A stretch of 64,000 nt of DNA from Sphingomonas sp. LHG3406-1. Its GTDB lineage: Bacteria; Pseudomonadota; Alphaproteobacteria; Sphingomonadales; Sphingomonadaceae. Location: positions 1,364,001 through 1,428,000 of the forward strand of contig NZ_CP069128.1 of NCBI RefSeq assembly GCF_029637485.1, read 5' to 3'. Below, in pieces: positions 10,533 through 21,330 of the stretch (position 1 is the stretch's first letter; the number at the start of each line of letters is the position of its first letter). A model generated the notes under the pieces. It searched no databases and had not been told where the DNA came from. It saw nothing but the letters and a program-made list of their open reading frames with translations. Made by a program: the position numbers and the translations under genes.

Positions 10533-13352
10533 TCACGCATTCGCCTTGCCGGCGTGGCGGACCGTATCCGTGGCCGCCTTGGTCGCCTCGTCCCGGGCAC
10601 CACCCGTCCCGAGCGCTTCGGCGATCAACGTGCTTTGTTCGGCGACATGCCGCTTGGCAAGGCCGGTCGCCGGCGACGCCGAGGCGGAACGGCCCGCGTA
10701 GGTCGGCCGGAAGCCCTTGCCGGCGGCCCTGAGGCATTCCTCGAGGAACGGCTCGACGAAGAACCAGCTGCCGTTGTTGCGCGGCTCTTCCTGGCACCAG
10801 ACCAGTTGCTCGAGGCCGGTCATGGCGGCGAGGCGCTTGACCAGGGGCTCGGCCGGGAACGGGTAGAGCTGCTCGATGCGGAGGATCTCGACGTCGCCGA
10901 GGCCGGCCTCGTCGCGCGCTTCCATCAGCTCGTAGGCGACCTTGCCCGAGCAGAGGACGACGCGGCGCGTCTGGCTGGGCGGGTTGAGGTCGGACAGGAT
11001 GCGCTTGAAGTGGCTGTCGCCGCTGAAATCGCCGATTGCCGACACCGCCAGCTTGTGGCGAAGCAGGCTCTTGGGCGTCATTACCACCAGCGGCTTGCGG
11101 AAGTCGCGGCGCAGCTGGCGGCGCAGCAGGTGGAAATAGTTGGCCGGGGTGGTCGGGTAAGCGACCTGGATATTGTCCTCGGCGCAGAGCTGCAGGTAGC
11201 GCTCCAGGCGGGCGGACGAATGCTCCGGCCCCTGCCCCTCGAACCCGTGCGGAAGCAGCATGACGAGGCCGCTGGCGCGCAGCCACTTGGCTTCGCCGCT
11301 GGCGATGAACTGGTCGATGATCACCTGCGCGCCATTGGCGAAATCGCCGAACTGGGCTTCCCACAGCACCAGCGTGCGCGGGTCGGCGAGGCTGTAGCCA
11401 TATTCGAAGCCGAGCACGCCGAATTCGGAAAGCGGGCTGTCGCGGACCTCGAAGCGGCCGCCCTCGATGCCGGTCAGGGGCACATATTTGGCGCCGGTCT
11501 GCTGGTCGGTCCAGACCGCGTGGCGGTGGCTGAAGGTGCCGCGGCCGCTGTCCTGGCCCGACAGGCGGACATTCTGGCCCTCGGCGATGAGGGTCCCGAA
11601 CGCCAGCGCTTCGGCGGTCGCCCAGTCGAACCCTGAGCCGCTGTCGAACATCGCCTTCTTAGCATCGAGGATGCGCTGCAGCGTCTTGTGGACGGAGAGG
11701 CCTTCGGGAACGACGGTCAGCTGCTTGCCGAGCGCACGGACCTGGTCCTCTGCGACCGCGGTGCCGATGTTGCGGCGGCCCTCGACCGGCTCGGCCGGAC
11801 GGTTGAGCCCAGCCCAGCGGCCTTCGAACCAGTCGGCCTTGTTCGGAAGGTAGGTGGCGCCGGCGTCGAACTCGGTCTCGAGATGCGCGACGAATTCGGC
11901 GGTCTTGCCGTCGATCCAGGCCTGGTCGACGACGCCCGCCGCGACCAGCCGGTCGCCGTAGAGCTTGCTGACCGGCGGATGCTTGCGGATTGCGTCGTAC
12001 ATCAGCGGCTGGGTGAAGCTCGGCTCGTCGCCCTCGTTGTGGCCGAAGCGGCGATAGCACCACATGTCGATGACGATGTCGCGGTTGAACGCCTGCCGGA
12101 ACTCGGTCGCGAGCTTGCAGGCGAAGGTGACCGCTTCGGGATCGTCGCCGTTGACGTGCAGGATCGGCGCCTGGATGCCCTTGGCCACGTCCGACGGATA
12201 GGGCGACGAACGCGCGAACTGGGGCGAGGTGGTGAAGCCCACCTGGTTGTTGATGACGAAGTGGATGCAGCCGCCGATGCCGTAGCCGGGCAGGCCGGAG
12301 AAGCTGAGGCATTCCCAGACGATGCCCTGGCCGGCGAAGGCGGCGTCGCCGTGCAGCAGGACCGGCAGGACCTTGTCGCCTTCCTCGTCGCCCTTGATCA
12401 CCTGCACCGCGCGCGCCTTGCCGAGCACGACCGGGTTGACGGCTTCGAGGTGCGAGGGATTGGCCTGCAGCGAGAGATGGACCTGAACGCCATCGAATTC
12501 GCGGTCCGACGAGGTGCCGAGGTGATATTTGACGTCGCCCGAACCGCCGACGTCCTTCGGGTTGGCGCTTCCGCCCGCGAATTCGTTGAAGATGGCGCGG
12601 TAGGGCTTGCCCATGACGTTGGCGAGGACGTTGAGCCGGCCGCGATGGGCCATTCCGACGACGATCTCCTCGACCCCCGCCTGCCCGCCATATTTGATCA
12701 CCGCTTCCAGCGCCGGGATCATGCTCTCGCCGCCGTCGAGGCCGAAGCGCTTGGTCCCGACATATTTGCGGGCGAGGAACTTCTCCCACTGCTCGCCGTG
12801 GATCACCTTCTCGAGGATCGCCTGCTTGCCCTCGGGCGTGAAATTCACGCCCTTGTCGCGACCTTCCATCCGTTCCTGCAGGAAGCGCCGCTCCGCAAGA
12901 TCGTTGATGTGCATATATTCGAGGCCGATCTTGCCGCAGTAGTTGGCGCGCAGGATGGCGACGATCTCGCGGACGGAGGCGGACTCGAGCCCGAGATTGC
13001 CGCCGATGAAGATCGGCCGGTCGAGGTCGGCGGCGGTGAAGCCGTGATATTCGGGGGTGAGGTCGGCCGGAAGCTCGCGCTTGGCGAGGCCGAGGGGATC
13101 GAGGTCGGCGGCGAGATGCCCGCGCACCCGGTAGGTGCGGATCAGCATCATCGCGCGGATCGAGTCCTCGGCAGCGCGGCGGACCTCGGCCTCGGAAGCG
13201 CCAGAAGCGGCGGCCTGCGCCTTGGCTCCCTTGGCGACCTTCTCGATCGCGGCCTGGGTGGGATCGAGACCCCCGTTGAGATCGTCGAGATCAGCCAGCG
13301 GCCAGTTCTGCCGCTGCCAGCTCGGTCCTTGCTCGGTCTCGTAAGCGTCCAT
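10533..13352 (-). CDS. sucA: 2-oxoglutarate dehydrogenase E1
   Basis: A 939-residue thiamine-diphosphate enzyme, usual length, decarboxylating 2-oxoglutarate and loading succinyl groups on the E2 lipoyl domain. Recognisable blocks: the N-terminal region ending GLDPTQAAIEKV, HRGRLNVLANVMGKP, LLHGDAAFAGQGIVWE (ThDP site), NNQVGFTT, GHNEGDEP and, in the C-terminal half, DSGRGTFSHRHAVW and WEAQFGDFANGAQ. The ATG at 13352 is preceded by AGAGG at good distance; the in-frame GTG just before it at 13355 is less likely. Follows sucD after a repeat hairpin. Confidence 0.95.
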   Translation of the reverse strand: MDAYETEQGPSWQRQNWPLADLDDLNGGLDPTQAAIEKVAKGAKAQAAASGASEAEVRRAAEDSIRAMMLIRTYRVRGHLAADLDPLGLAKRELPADLTPEYHGFTAADLDRPIFIGGNLGLESASVREIVAILRANYCGKIGLEYMHINDLAERRFLQERMEGRDKGVNFTPEGKQAILEKVIHGEQWEKFLARKYVGTKRFGLDGGESMIPALEAVIKYGGQAGVEEIVVGMAHRGRLNVLANVMGKPYRAIFNEFAGGSANPKDVGGSGDVKYHLGTSSDREFDGVQVHLSLQANPSHLEAVNPVVLGKARAVQVIKGDEEGDKVLPVLLHGDAAFAGQGIVWECLSFSGLPGYGIGGCIHFVINNQVGFTTSPQFARSSPYPSDVAKGIQAPILHVNGDDPEAVTFACKLATEFRQAFNRDIVIDMWCYRRFGHNEGDEPSFTQPLMYDAIRKHPPVSKLYGDRLVAAGVVDQAWIDGKTAEFVAHLETEFDAGATYLPNKADWFEGRWAGLNRPAEPVEGRRNIGTAVAEDQVRALGKQLTVVPEGLSVHKTLQRILDAKKAMFDSGSGFDWATAEALAFGTLIAEGQNVRLSGQDSGRGTFSHRHAVWTDQQTGAKYVPLTGIEGGRFEVRDSPLSEFGVLGFEYGYSLADPRTLVLWEAQFGDFANGAQVIIDQFIASGEAKWLRASGLVMLLPHGFEGQGPEHSSARLERYLQLCAEDNIQVAYPTTPANYFHLLRRQLRRDFRKPLVVMTPKSLLRHKLAVSAIGDFSGDSHFKRILSDLNPPSQTRRVVLCSGKVAYELMEARDEAGLGDVEILRIEQLYPFPAEPLVKRLAAMTGLEQLVWCQEEPRNNGSWFFVEPFLEECLRAAGKGFRPTYAGRSASASPATGLAKRHVAEQSTLIAEALGTGGARDEATKAATDTVRHAGKANA

Positions 13353-13418
13353 CACCGCCTCTTCGTGCTTCGGCCCAAGCCGAAGCGCAGTCCTCTTTGT
13401 CGCGACCCCGAGGGAATT

Positions 13419-13444
13419 CTGACCCCGACCTTCGTCGGGTAGGG

Positions 13445-13448
<4 letters not shown>
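13419..13448. repeat. hairpin repeat at the sucD stop
   Basis: CTGACCCCGAC and GTCGG-GTA-GGGTCAG form a bulged stem around CTTC. The right arm overlaps the sucD stop codon. It could modulate the sucD-sucA boundary by protecting upstream mRNA, or simply be a dispersed repeat. Confidence 0.45.
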
Positions 13449-14325
<877 letters not shown>

Positions 14326-14329
<4 letters not shown>

Positions 14330-14615
14330 TCTGCCTCTTCAACCCTTCTGTTCTCGTAGTAGCGATCGCCACGTCGCTTTAGATATTCGGAAGCAGCAAG
14401 ATAACCAGCGATTCCGCCGAGCAATGCTGCTTGGTCCCAGAACTCGGCCCACCAGCTAGAGTAGCCAACGTCGCGTCCCAGCGCCGGGATGCGGCCGCCA
14501 GAAGCCACAACAGGAACATAGAAGAGCACGAGCAAAGCGCGCGCCAAGCTCTTCGAGAGCAATCTCGCGAGAGCGAAGATGCCGAAGAGGATCAGGGCGC
14601 TCGCAACGATGGCCA

Positions 14616-14616
<1 letters not shown>
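14326..14616 (-). CDS. small membrane protein of unknown function between mdh and sucD
   Basis: A 96-residue protein starting at a GTG (14616) that overlaps the mdh stop by one base and ending in a 4-bp overlap with sucD, so it is translationally locked into the TCA operon. Two hydrophobic helices (about residues 2-18 and 26-40, then a weaker one near 62-76) and a charged C-terminus ([16 protein letters not shown]). I do not recognise the family. It sits where sucC is found in many relatives. The perfect fit between the flanking genes suggests it is real and expressed. Confidence 0.7.
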
Positions 14617-15638
<1,022 letters not shown>

Positions 15639-15745
15639 CTAGCCCGAGGGAGCGAAAGGGGCAACCGCAAGAGCCCTGCTTTCGTTGCAGGATATGAACG
15701 GATGCGTCACAATCGGTTCAGAGCCGAGGCAATAGGAAGGCAGGC

Positions 15746-16153
15746 ATGAAACAGCATCTCCTGATCGGCGGCGCCCTGGCGCTCGCCTTCACCGCGGCGG
15801 CGCCGGCCGCCGCCCAGCCCGACCATGCCGGTCATGGCAAGCATGGGGCCAAGCATCAGCAGGCCCATGGCTACAATCAGCCGGGCTGCCCGCCGGGCCT
15901 GGCCAAGAAGAACAATGGCTGCCTGCCGCCGGGGCAGGCGAAGAAGCTGGGCGTCGGCCAGCGCTACGCCGACAGCTACGGCTATCGCCGCTACCGCTAC
16001 GACGCGCTGCCGTACGAGGTCCGCAACCGCTACTTCGGCGACCGGCCGGACTATTACGACAACTACAATTATTATTACGACCAGGGATCGCTCTACCGGG
16101 TCGATCCGCGCACCCTGGTGGTCGAGCAGATCATCAACGCGATCCTGCGCTGA
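15746..16153 (+). CDS. RcnB-like periplasmic protein
   Basis: A 135-residue secreted protein: signal peptide (MKQHLLIGGALALAFTAAAP, cleavage near AAAQ), a His-rich stretch (DHAGHGKHGAKHQQAHG), the motif CPPGLAKKNNGCLPPGQAKK typical of RcnB/DUF1236-like envelope proteins, then a Tyr/Arg-rich region and a C-terminal VDPRTLVVEQIINAIL. RcnB proteins modulate nickel/cobalt homeostasis, and the histidines are compatible with metal binding, but no metal transporter is adjacent. GGAAGG precedes the ATG. A terminator follows at 16205. Confidence 0.7.
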   Translation: MKQHLLIGGALALAFTAAAPAAAQPDHAGHGKHGAKHQQAHGYNQPGCPPGLAKKNNGCLPPGQAKKLGVGQRYADSYGYRRYRYDALPYEVRNRYFGDRPDYYDNYNYYYDQGSLYRVDPRTLVVEQIINAILR

Positions 16154-16199
16154 GCCGACAGGGCTGAGCCGACGAGGGCTGAGCCGACACGGCTGAACC
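16149..16199. repeat. three tandem copies of a 14-15 bp unit
   Basis: GCTGAGCCGACAGG (16149-16162), GCTGAGCCGACGAGG (16163-16177) and GCTGAGCCGACACG (16178-16191), then a partial GCTGAACC. The RcnB-like stop codon is inside the first unit. Probably produced by slippage. Confidence 0.8.
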
Positions 16200-16204
16200 T
16201 GCGG

Positions 16205-16233
16205 GGGCCGTCCGGGCGACCGGGCGGCCCTTT
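16205..16233 (+). terminator. terminator after the RcnB-like gene
   Basis: GGGCCGTCCGG and CCGGGCGGCCC make an 11-bp stem (10 pairs plus one mismatch) with loop GCGA, followed by TTT. It lies between convergent genes and may also end the M20 peptidase transcript. Confidence 0.65.
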
Positions 16234-16242
16234 CGCGTGGCG

Positions 16243-17622
16243 CTAGCCGGCAACCCTCTTCAGCATCTCGATCCAGATCGGCACCTGGCCGTGAAAGCCT
16301 TCGACGAGCACCCGCTCGTCGAGGCCGTGGGCGTTGGTGTGTTCGCCGACGATGCTCCACAGGCCGCCGAAGCCATAGACCGGAATGCCCGCCGCCCGCA
16401 GATAGGCGCCGTCGGTTGCGCCGGCCGACTGGAAGGGCAGCACCGGCGCATCCTTGAAGCGGGTGGCGACGGCAGCCTTGTAGGCGTCGAGCACATCGGC
16501 GCGGATCGGGCTGGGCGCGGTTTCGGGCGTGGTCGAGTCGGCGATGGTGGTGACGGTGACGTCCGCGCCGGCGAGCTGCTGGAGGTCCCGGCGGGTCTGC
16601 TCGATTCCGACGCCCGGGAAGATGCGGCAGTTGACGTTGGCCTCGGCCTTCTGCGGCAGGGCGTTGGGCGCATGGCCGCCGGACAGCATGGTGGCGACGC
16701 AGCGGGTGCGGGTCTCGCCCGGCTCGGTCGCCTCGAGGAGGTCGGCCGCCTCGCGGTCCCTGGGATCGGCGAGGAAGCGACGGATGAGCTCGCCCTGCCG
16801 GCCGCCGTCCCGCGCCGCGGTCTGTTCGAAGGTGGCGCGGGTGGCGTCGTTGATCATCGGCGCGAAGCGATGCCGCTCGAGCGCGGCCAGCGCATTGGCA
16901 AGCGCATAGATGGCATTGTCGGGGCGCGGACGGCTGCTGTGGCCGCCCCGGTTGACGGCGGTCAGGCGATAGTCGGCATAGGTCTTCTCGGCGATCTGCA
17001 TGCCCCAGGCCTCGACCCGGCCGTCCTTGAACACCGACCCGCCGCCGGCATCGCCGTTCAACGCATATTCGGCATCGATCAGGCTGCGCCATTCGGTCGC
17101 GGCGCGGCGGACGCTGTGCATCGCCGTCTCCTCGTCGCCGGTGAACAGGATGACGATGTCGCGGTTCGGCTGCCAGCCCTGCGCCTTCAGTCCCTGCAGG
17201 GCGAGGACGATCCCGGTCAGCGCCGCCTTGTTGTCGGCGGAGCCGCGGCCGAGATAATAGCCGCCTTCCTCCCGGAACTGGAAAGGCGGGTTCTTCCAGT
17301 CTGACGCCTTGGCCTCGACCACGTCCATGTGGGCGAGGAGCAGGATCGGCTTCCTGCCCGTCGGGCGCGGGCTCTTCCACCGGGCGATCAACGTCTGCGT
17401 ATTGTCATGGTCCTTGACGACCACGTCGCGAATGCCGGCCCTGGCCAGTTCGCCGGTGAGCAGGCGGGTGAGCTTGCGGAACTCGTCCGGGCGGCCGGCC
17501 ACCGTCTGCGCCTCGACGACCTGCCTGAACAAGGCCCGCTCGGCGGCGCGATCGGGCGCCTGAGCGCGGGCCGGCGAAGCGGCGAGCGCGACCAGGGCAA
17601 ACAGACCCAAGGCTTTGGACAC
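16243..17622 (-). CDS. exported M20 family metallopeptidase
   Basis: A 459-residue zinc hydrolase with a signal peptide (MSKALGLFALVALAASPARA). Zinc-ligand motifs of the M20/M25/M40 family are present: LLLAHMDVV, GRGSADNKA and FTGDEETAMHS, with the dimerisation domain between and HTNAHGLDERV near the C-terminus. It should cleave peptides or acylated amino acids outside the cytoplasm. Length and exported nature resemble PM20D1/carboxypeptidase-like members. Transcribed alone, between a terminator and the chemoreceptor gene; specificity is unknown. Confidence 0.85.
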   Translation of the reverse strand: MSKALGLFALVALAASPARAQAPDRAAERALFRQVVEAQTVAGRPDEFRKLTRLLTGELARAGIRDVVVKDHDNTQTLIARWKSPRPTGRKPILLLAHMDVVEAKASDWKNPPFQFREEGGYYLGRGSADNKAALTGIVLALQGLKAQGWQPNRDIVILFTGDEETAMHSVRRAATEWRSLIDAEYALNGDAGGGSVFKDGRVEAWGMQIAEKTYADYRLTAVNRGGHSSRPRPDNAIYALANALAALERHRFAPMINDATRATFEQTAARDGGRQGELIRRFLADPRDREAADLLEATEPGETRTRCVATMLSGGHAPNALPQKAEANVNCRIFPGVGIEQTRRDLQQLAGADVTVTTIADSTTPETAPSPIRADVLDAYKAAVATRFKDAPVLPFQSAGATDGAYLRAAGIPVYGFGGLWSIVGEHTNAHGLDERVLVEGFHGQVPIWIEMLKRVAG

Positions 17623-17709
17623 GGCACTTCCCCCTCCTGAAGAGCGGGCAGGCTAGGCCCTCATGCCGGTCGGACTCAAGAGCGCTTGCGCCCTGCCCTT
17701 CGCTCCCGC

Positions 17710-19497
17710 TCAGGCTGCCGTGGGGAAGACGGACTGCGGCAGGCGACCGCGGCGCTCGTGGTCGATCGGCTGGTTGCGCTCGCGGCGATCCCAGTTGAAC
17801 TGCTCGGCGTTGGCGACCAGCTGGCCGGCACTGCCGAGGAGATTGGCGGCGGCGGCGCTGGTCTGCTCGACCATGGCGGCATTCTGCTGGGTGGCGACGT
17901 CCATCTGGCGCATCGCGGCGGAGATTTCGGCGACGGCCGAGGCCTGCGCCTGGGCGTCGGACGAGAGCTTCTCGACCAGTTCGGTGACCGAAGCGACGTC
18001 GGAAACGATGTCGGTGAACTGCACCTCGACCTCGCACACGCCTTCGACCGCCTGGGCGATCCGCTCGGCGGTGGCAGTGAGCTGCTCGCGGGCGTTGCGC
18101 GCCTCTTCCTCCGCCCGCGCGGCGAGCTGGGAGACGAGATCGGCGACGACCGCAAAGCCCTTGCCGACTTCGCCTGCATGACCGGCTTCGACGGCGGCGT
18201 TCATCGCGAGGACCCGCGTCTGGAACGCGATCTTGTCGAGCGCTTCCATGACGCCGTCGACGCTGGCCGCGGCTTCGCGCACCTCTTCCATGGTCGAGGC
18301 GGCCGTGCGGGCCTTGGCAAGGCCGCGCTCGACGGCGGCCTTGGCCCGCTCCGCCGACTCCGCCGTGCTCTGCGCCGCGTCGCGGGTCGAGGTGACCCGG
18401 CGGTCGACGTCGGTCAGGGCGGCCGTGGTCTGCTCGATGGCGGCGGCGTTGGACTGGGTGCGGTTGGACAGGTCGGACGAGGCGTCGGCGATCTCGCCGG
18501 CAGCCTGGCGGATCGAGCTGGCGCTGGTCACCACCTGCTGCACCATCTCCCGAAGGGAGAGGATGGCCTGGTTCAGATTGGTCCCGATCATGCCATAGTC
18601 GCCGTCGAACTCGGTCTCGAGGACCTTGCGCAGGTCGCCGTCCGACATGCGCATCAGCACGTCCGCCAGCATGTCGACCATCGCCTTCTTCTTGGCGGCA
18701 TCGCGGCGCTCGACCTCGGCGAGATCCTCCACCACCTTGCGGAAGTGAGCGAAGCCGGCGGCGAGCCTGCCGAGCTCATCCTCGCGATCGATGTGCGGAA
18801 TGGTGGCTTGCTTGCCTTCTGCGAGGGCGGCGGTCGCTTCGGTCAATTCGGACAGGGGTTCCACGACCCTGCGGTTGAGGAGAAAGGCGGCAGCCATCGT
18901 CCCGCCGAGCAGCAGCAGCCCGAAGAAGGCAAGCAGGCCGATCTTGATCTGCAGATTCTGGTCCGTGCTTGCGAGCACCTCCTCCTTGTGGACGTTGGCC
19001 GCGGTGACGATCTCATGGATACTGGCCCGGTGATGCTCGAAGGCACGCTCCGCCCGTGAGAAGGAAGCTGCAGCGGAAGCGTCGTCGCCACGGCGGATAG
19101 CCGGCACGACCTCCCCATCGATGATCGTCCAGAATTCTTGGGCGCCCTCGTTTACCGGACCATCGAGCAGCTCTTTGAGCTTGGGGTCGAGCTTTCCGGG
19201 CTGGTCCCAGAATTCCTTGCGTTCACGAAATTCCTTCTGGAGCTTGGCCAACCTGGCGATCCGCTCCTCCCGGCCCTCCGCGTTTTTCAGCAGGCGGGTC
19301 GCCTCCAGCGTCGCTTCCACGAGGAACAGGGGCGGCGGCAGGATGTCGGCCTGGAGATCGCTCGCATATTGCAACTGCTGATCGTTGGCGCCGCCGATGC
19401 GGATGGAATTGATCCCGATGGCGAACACGACCGAGCAGACCAGCAGGGTCGACAGGGCGACTGTCGCAGCGATGCGGATCATGCGCTTGATGGTCAT
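17710..19497 (-). CDS. methyl-accepting chemotaxis protein
   Basis: A 595-residue transmembrane chemoreceptor. From the ATG at 19497 (MTIKRMIRIAATVAL): first membrane helix about residues 10-30, a periplasmic helical sensor domain to about 185, second helix about 188-210, HAMP (RRVVEPLSELTEATAALAEG and following), then the long signalling coiled coil. The hairpin tip, MNAAVEAGHAGEVGKGFAVV then ADLVSQLAARA, is the CheA/CheW contact and is slightly divergent from the usual EVR-LA-RS. There is no C-terminal CheR-binding pentapeptide. No che genes are nearby. The ligand is unknown. Confidence 0.85.
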   Translation of the reverse strand: MTIKRMIRIAATVALSTLLVCSVVFAIGINSIRIGGANDQQLQYASDLQADILPPPLFLVEATLEATRLLKNAEGREERIARLAKLQKEFRERKEFWDQPGKLDPKLKELLDGPVNEGAQEFWTIIDGEVVPAIRRGDDASAAASFSRAERAFEHHRASIHEIVTAANVHKEEVLASTDQNLQIKIGLLAFFGLLLLGGTMAAAFLLNRRVVEPLSELTEATAALAEGKQATIPHIDREDELGRLAAGFAHFRKVVEDLAEVERRDAAKKKAMVDMLADVLMRMSDGDLRKVLETEFDGDYGMIGTNLNQAILSLREMVQQVVTSASSIRQAAGEIADASSDLSNRTQSNAAAIEQTTAALTDVDRRVTSTRDAAQSTAESAERAKAAVERGLAKARTAASTMEEVREAAASVDGVMEALDKIAFQTRVLAMNAAVEAGHAGEVGKGFAVVADLVSQLAARAEEEARNAREQLTATAERIAQAVEGVCEVEVQFTDIVSDVASVTELVEKLSSDAQAQASAVAEISAAMRQMDVATQQNAAMVEQTSAAAANLLGSAGQLVANAEQFNWDRRERNQPIDHERRGRLPQSVFPTAA

Positions 19498-19577
19498 CGG
19501 AACAGGTCTCTCGTGCTGCGGAGTTTCCCTGAACCTATAGAGGCCCGTGCACGCTTTCGGTCGGCGGCGGCGCTTGT

Positions 19578-20690
19578 TCAGGCCGTCAGGCCGTGACCTT
19601 CGGCGAGATAGCCGGCGCTGCGCATCTCCTCGAGGCGGCTGACGGTGCGCTGGAATTCGAAGGCGCCGGTGCCGGCAGGATAAAGGGCGGCGGGCTCCGC
19701 GTCGGCGGCGGCGAGAAGCTTGACCTTGTGTTCGTAGAGCGCGTCGACGAGCGTGACGAACCGCGCCGCCTCGTTGCGTTTCTCGGGTCCCATGACGGGA
19801 ATGCCGACCAGGATCACCGTGTGGAAACGCTGGGCGACGGCGAGAAAGTCGGCGGCGCCGCGCGCTTCCCCGCACAGACGCTTGAAGGAAAAGACGGCGA
19901 CGCCCTTGAGGCTCTTGGGCACGTGCAACGTGCGGCCACCGGGAATCGCCAGATCCTCGCTCGGCACGTTGGCGCGATCCTCGACCGGATAGTCGGTGAG
20001 CTGGAAGAAGGCCTTCGACAGCGCTTCGGTCGCCGCCGGGCCGTTGGGCACGTGCCAGGTTTCCACCCCGTGCAGGCGGTCGAGCCGATAGTCGGTCGGA
20101 CCGTCGAGCGCGATCACCTCGAGCTGGTCCTCGAGCAGGTGGATGAAGGGCATGAACAGGTCGCGGTTGAGGCCGTCCTTGTAGAGATCGCGAGGCGCGC
20201 GGTTGGAGGTGGTGACCACCGCCACGCCTTCTTCGATGAGGGCGGTGAACAGGCGCGACAGGATCATCGCGTCAGCGGGATTGTTGACCACCATCTCGTC
20301 AAAGCAGAGCAGCAGGCTGTCGCGGGCGATGGCCTCGGCGACCGCGGGGATCGGGTCACCCTCCCCCTTCGCCCGCTCCTGGCGGAGCCGGTCGTGCACT
20401 TCGAGCATGAAGGCATGGAAGTGGACGCGGCGCTTCAGGGTCACGTCAATGCGGTCGAAGGCAAGGTCCATCAGCATCGACTTGCCGCGCCCGACGCCGC
20501 CCCAGAGATAGATCCCACAGACATCGCGGCGGCGTCCGAGCAGGCGGGCGAAGAAGCCGCGCCGCATCGCCAGTTCCGCGCCCAGCCGGTCAAGCCTGGC
20601 CACCGCCCGCGCCTGGTCGGGATCGGCCTTGAGCTCGCCCGCTGCGAGCAGCTTGCCGTAGGCGGCGGAAACGGGGCCTGATGCTGTCAT
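19578..20690 (-). CDS. zapE: cell division protein ZapE (AFG1-like ATPase)
   Basis: A 370-residue AFG1-family ATPase that destabilises FtsZ polymers during division in other Proteobacteria. Walker A is in GGVGRGKSMLMD, Walker B in LLLCFDEMVV, followed by the sensor-type TTSNRAPRDLYKDG. I start it at the ATG at 20690 (MTASGPVSAAYGKLL); an upstream GTG at 20714 would read through a repeat. The start codon itself sits in the left end of a dispersed repeat (20686-20753). Confidence 0.88.
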   Translation of the reverse strand: MTASGPVSAAYGKLLAAGELKADPDQARAVARLDRLGAELAMRRGFFARLLGRRRDVCGIYLWGGVGRGKSMLMDLAFDRIDVTLKRRVHFHAFMLEVHDRLRQERAKGEGDPIPAVAEAIARDSLLLCFDEMVVNNPADAMILSRLFTALIEEGVAVVTTSNRAPRDLYKDGLNRDLFMPFIHLLEDQLEVIALDGPTDYRLDRLHGVETWHVPNGPAATEALSKAFFQLTDYPVEDRANVPSEDLAIPGGRTLHVPKSLKGVAVFSFKRLCGEARGAADFLAVAQRFHTVILVGIPVMGPEKRNEAARFVTLVDALYEHKVKLLAAADAEPAALYPAGTGAFEFQRTVSRLEEMRSAGYLAEGHGLTA

Positions 20691-20753
20691 CGCGAGCGCG
20701 GCAAAGCGATCCACTTCGCGCCGTGGATGGCTTCGCCTTCGACCCGCAGTGAC
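20686..20753. repeat. full-length palindromic repeat overlapping the zapE start
   Basis: GTCATCGCGAGCGCGGCAAA continuing to GCGATCCAC is mirrored by GTGGATGGCTTCGCCTTCG and onwards to AGTGAC. This is the widespread GTCATTGCGAGC-AGCGAAGCAATCCA element with its inverted partner. The zapE ATG is read from its left end. Confidence 0.7.
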
Positions 20754-20766
20754 TGGTGGAGGGCGG

Positions 20767-21237
20767 TCACGTATGGTCGCGAAGCTTCTTCAGCGTGCCG
20801 GAAAAGCTGTAGCAGGCCTCGCCGTCCTGGCGGACGACGCCCTGGAGGAAGGCGAGGCTGCGGGTCTGGCGGACCAGTTCGACATGGGCGTCGAGCGGCT
20901 TGCCGGCCTGGCCGCGGCCCATGAACTTGGTGGTGAGGTCGAGCGTGACATAATGCGCCTTGCGCATGCCGGCGCAGCGGCCGCCGCCGAACAGGGCCAT
21001 GTCGATGAAGCTCATCACCATGCCGCCGTGCAACGATCCGCCGAGATTGAGGTGCCGTTCCTCCGGGAACATGCGGACCATCGCGCGGCCGGGGCCGTCG
21101 GGGCGGAAGATCAGCTTGCCCGTCTGGGCGGCGAAGCTGTCGGGGTCGAGCTCGATCCAGCTGTACCAGCCGGGATGATCGGGATCTTCCCGGGCGCCCG
21201 ACGGGCGGTTGTCCATATCCTCTTGAGGTGCGTCCAT
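20767..21237 (-). CDS. PaaI-type hotdog thioesterase
   Basis: A 156-residue hotdog-fold acyl-CoA thioesterase. The family motif is in LGGSLHGGMVMSFIDMALFG (catalytic region of the HGG-x-x-x-x-x-D type), and the strand pattern THYVTLDL-like TTKFMGRG follows. It would hydrolyse an acyl-CoA or aryl-CoA in the cytoplasm; no phenylacetate genes are nearby, so the substrate is open. ATG at 21237. Divergent from the Sel1 gene, with 93 bp between the starts. Confidence 0.8.
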   Translation of the reverse strand: MDAPQEDMDNRPSGAREDPDHPGWYSWIELDPDSFAAQTGKLIFRPDGPGRAMVRMFPEERHLNLGGSLHGGMVMSFIDMALFGGGRCAGMRKAHYVTLDLTTKFMGRGQAGKPLDAHVELVRQTRSLAFLQGVVRQDGEACYSFSGTLKKLRDHT

Positions 21238-21330
21238 GACGGCGCGGTAGGAAATGCGCGCGAAAAGGGCAACTTCCCCGCGGATCCGAGCGATGATAGC
21301 CTGCCCGCCGCTTCAGTCGAGGAGTCCGTG

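Noticed and set aside
11688-13442. Long plus-strand open frame opposite sucA
   Set aside because: Antisense shadow of a GC-rich gene; no start signal and no recognisable domains.
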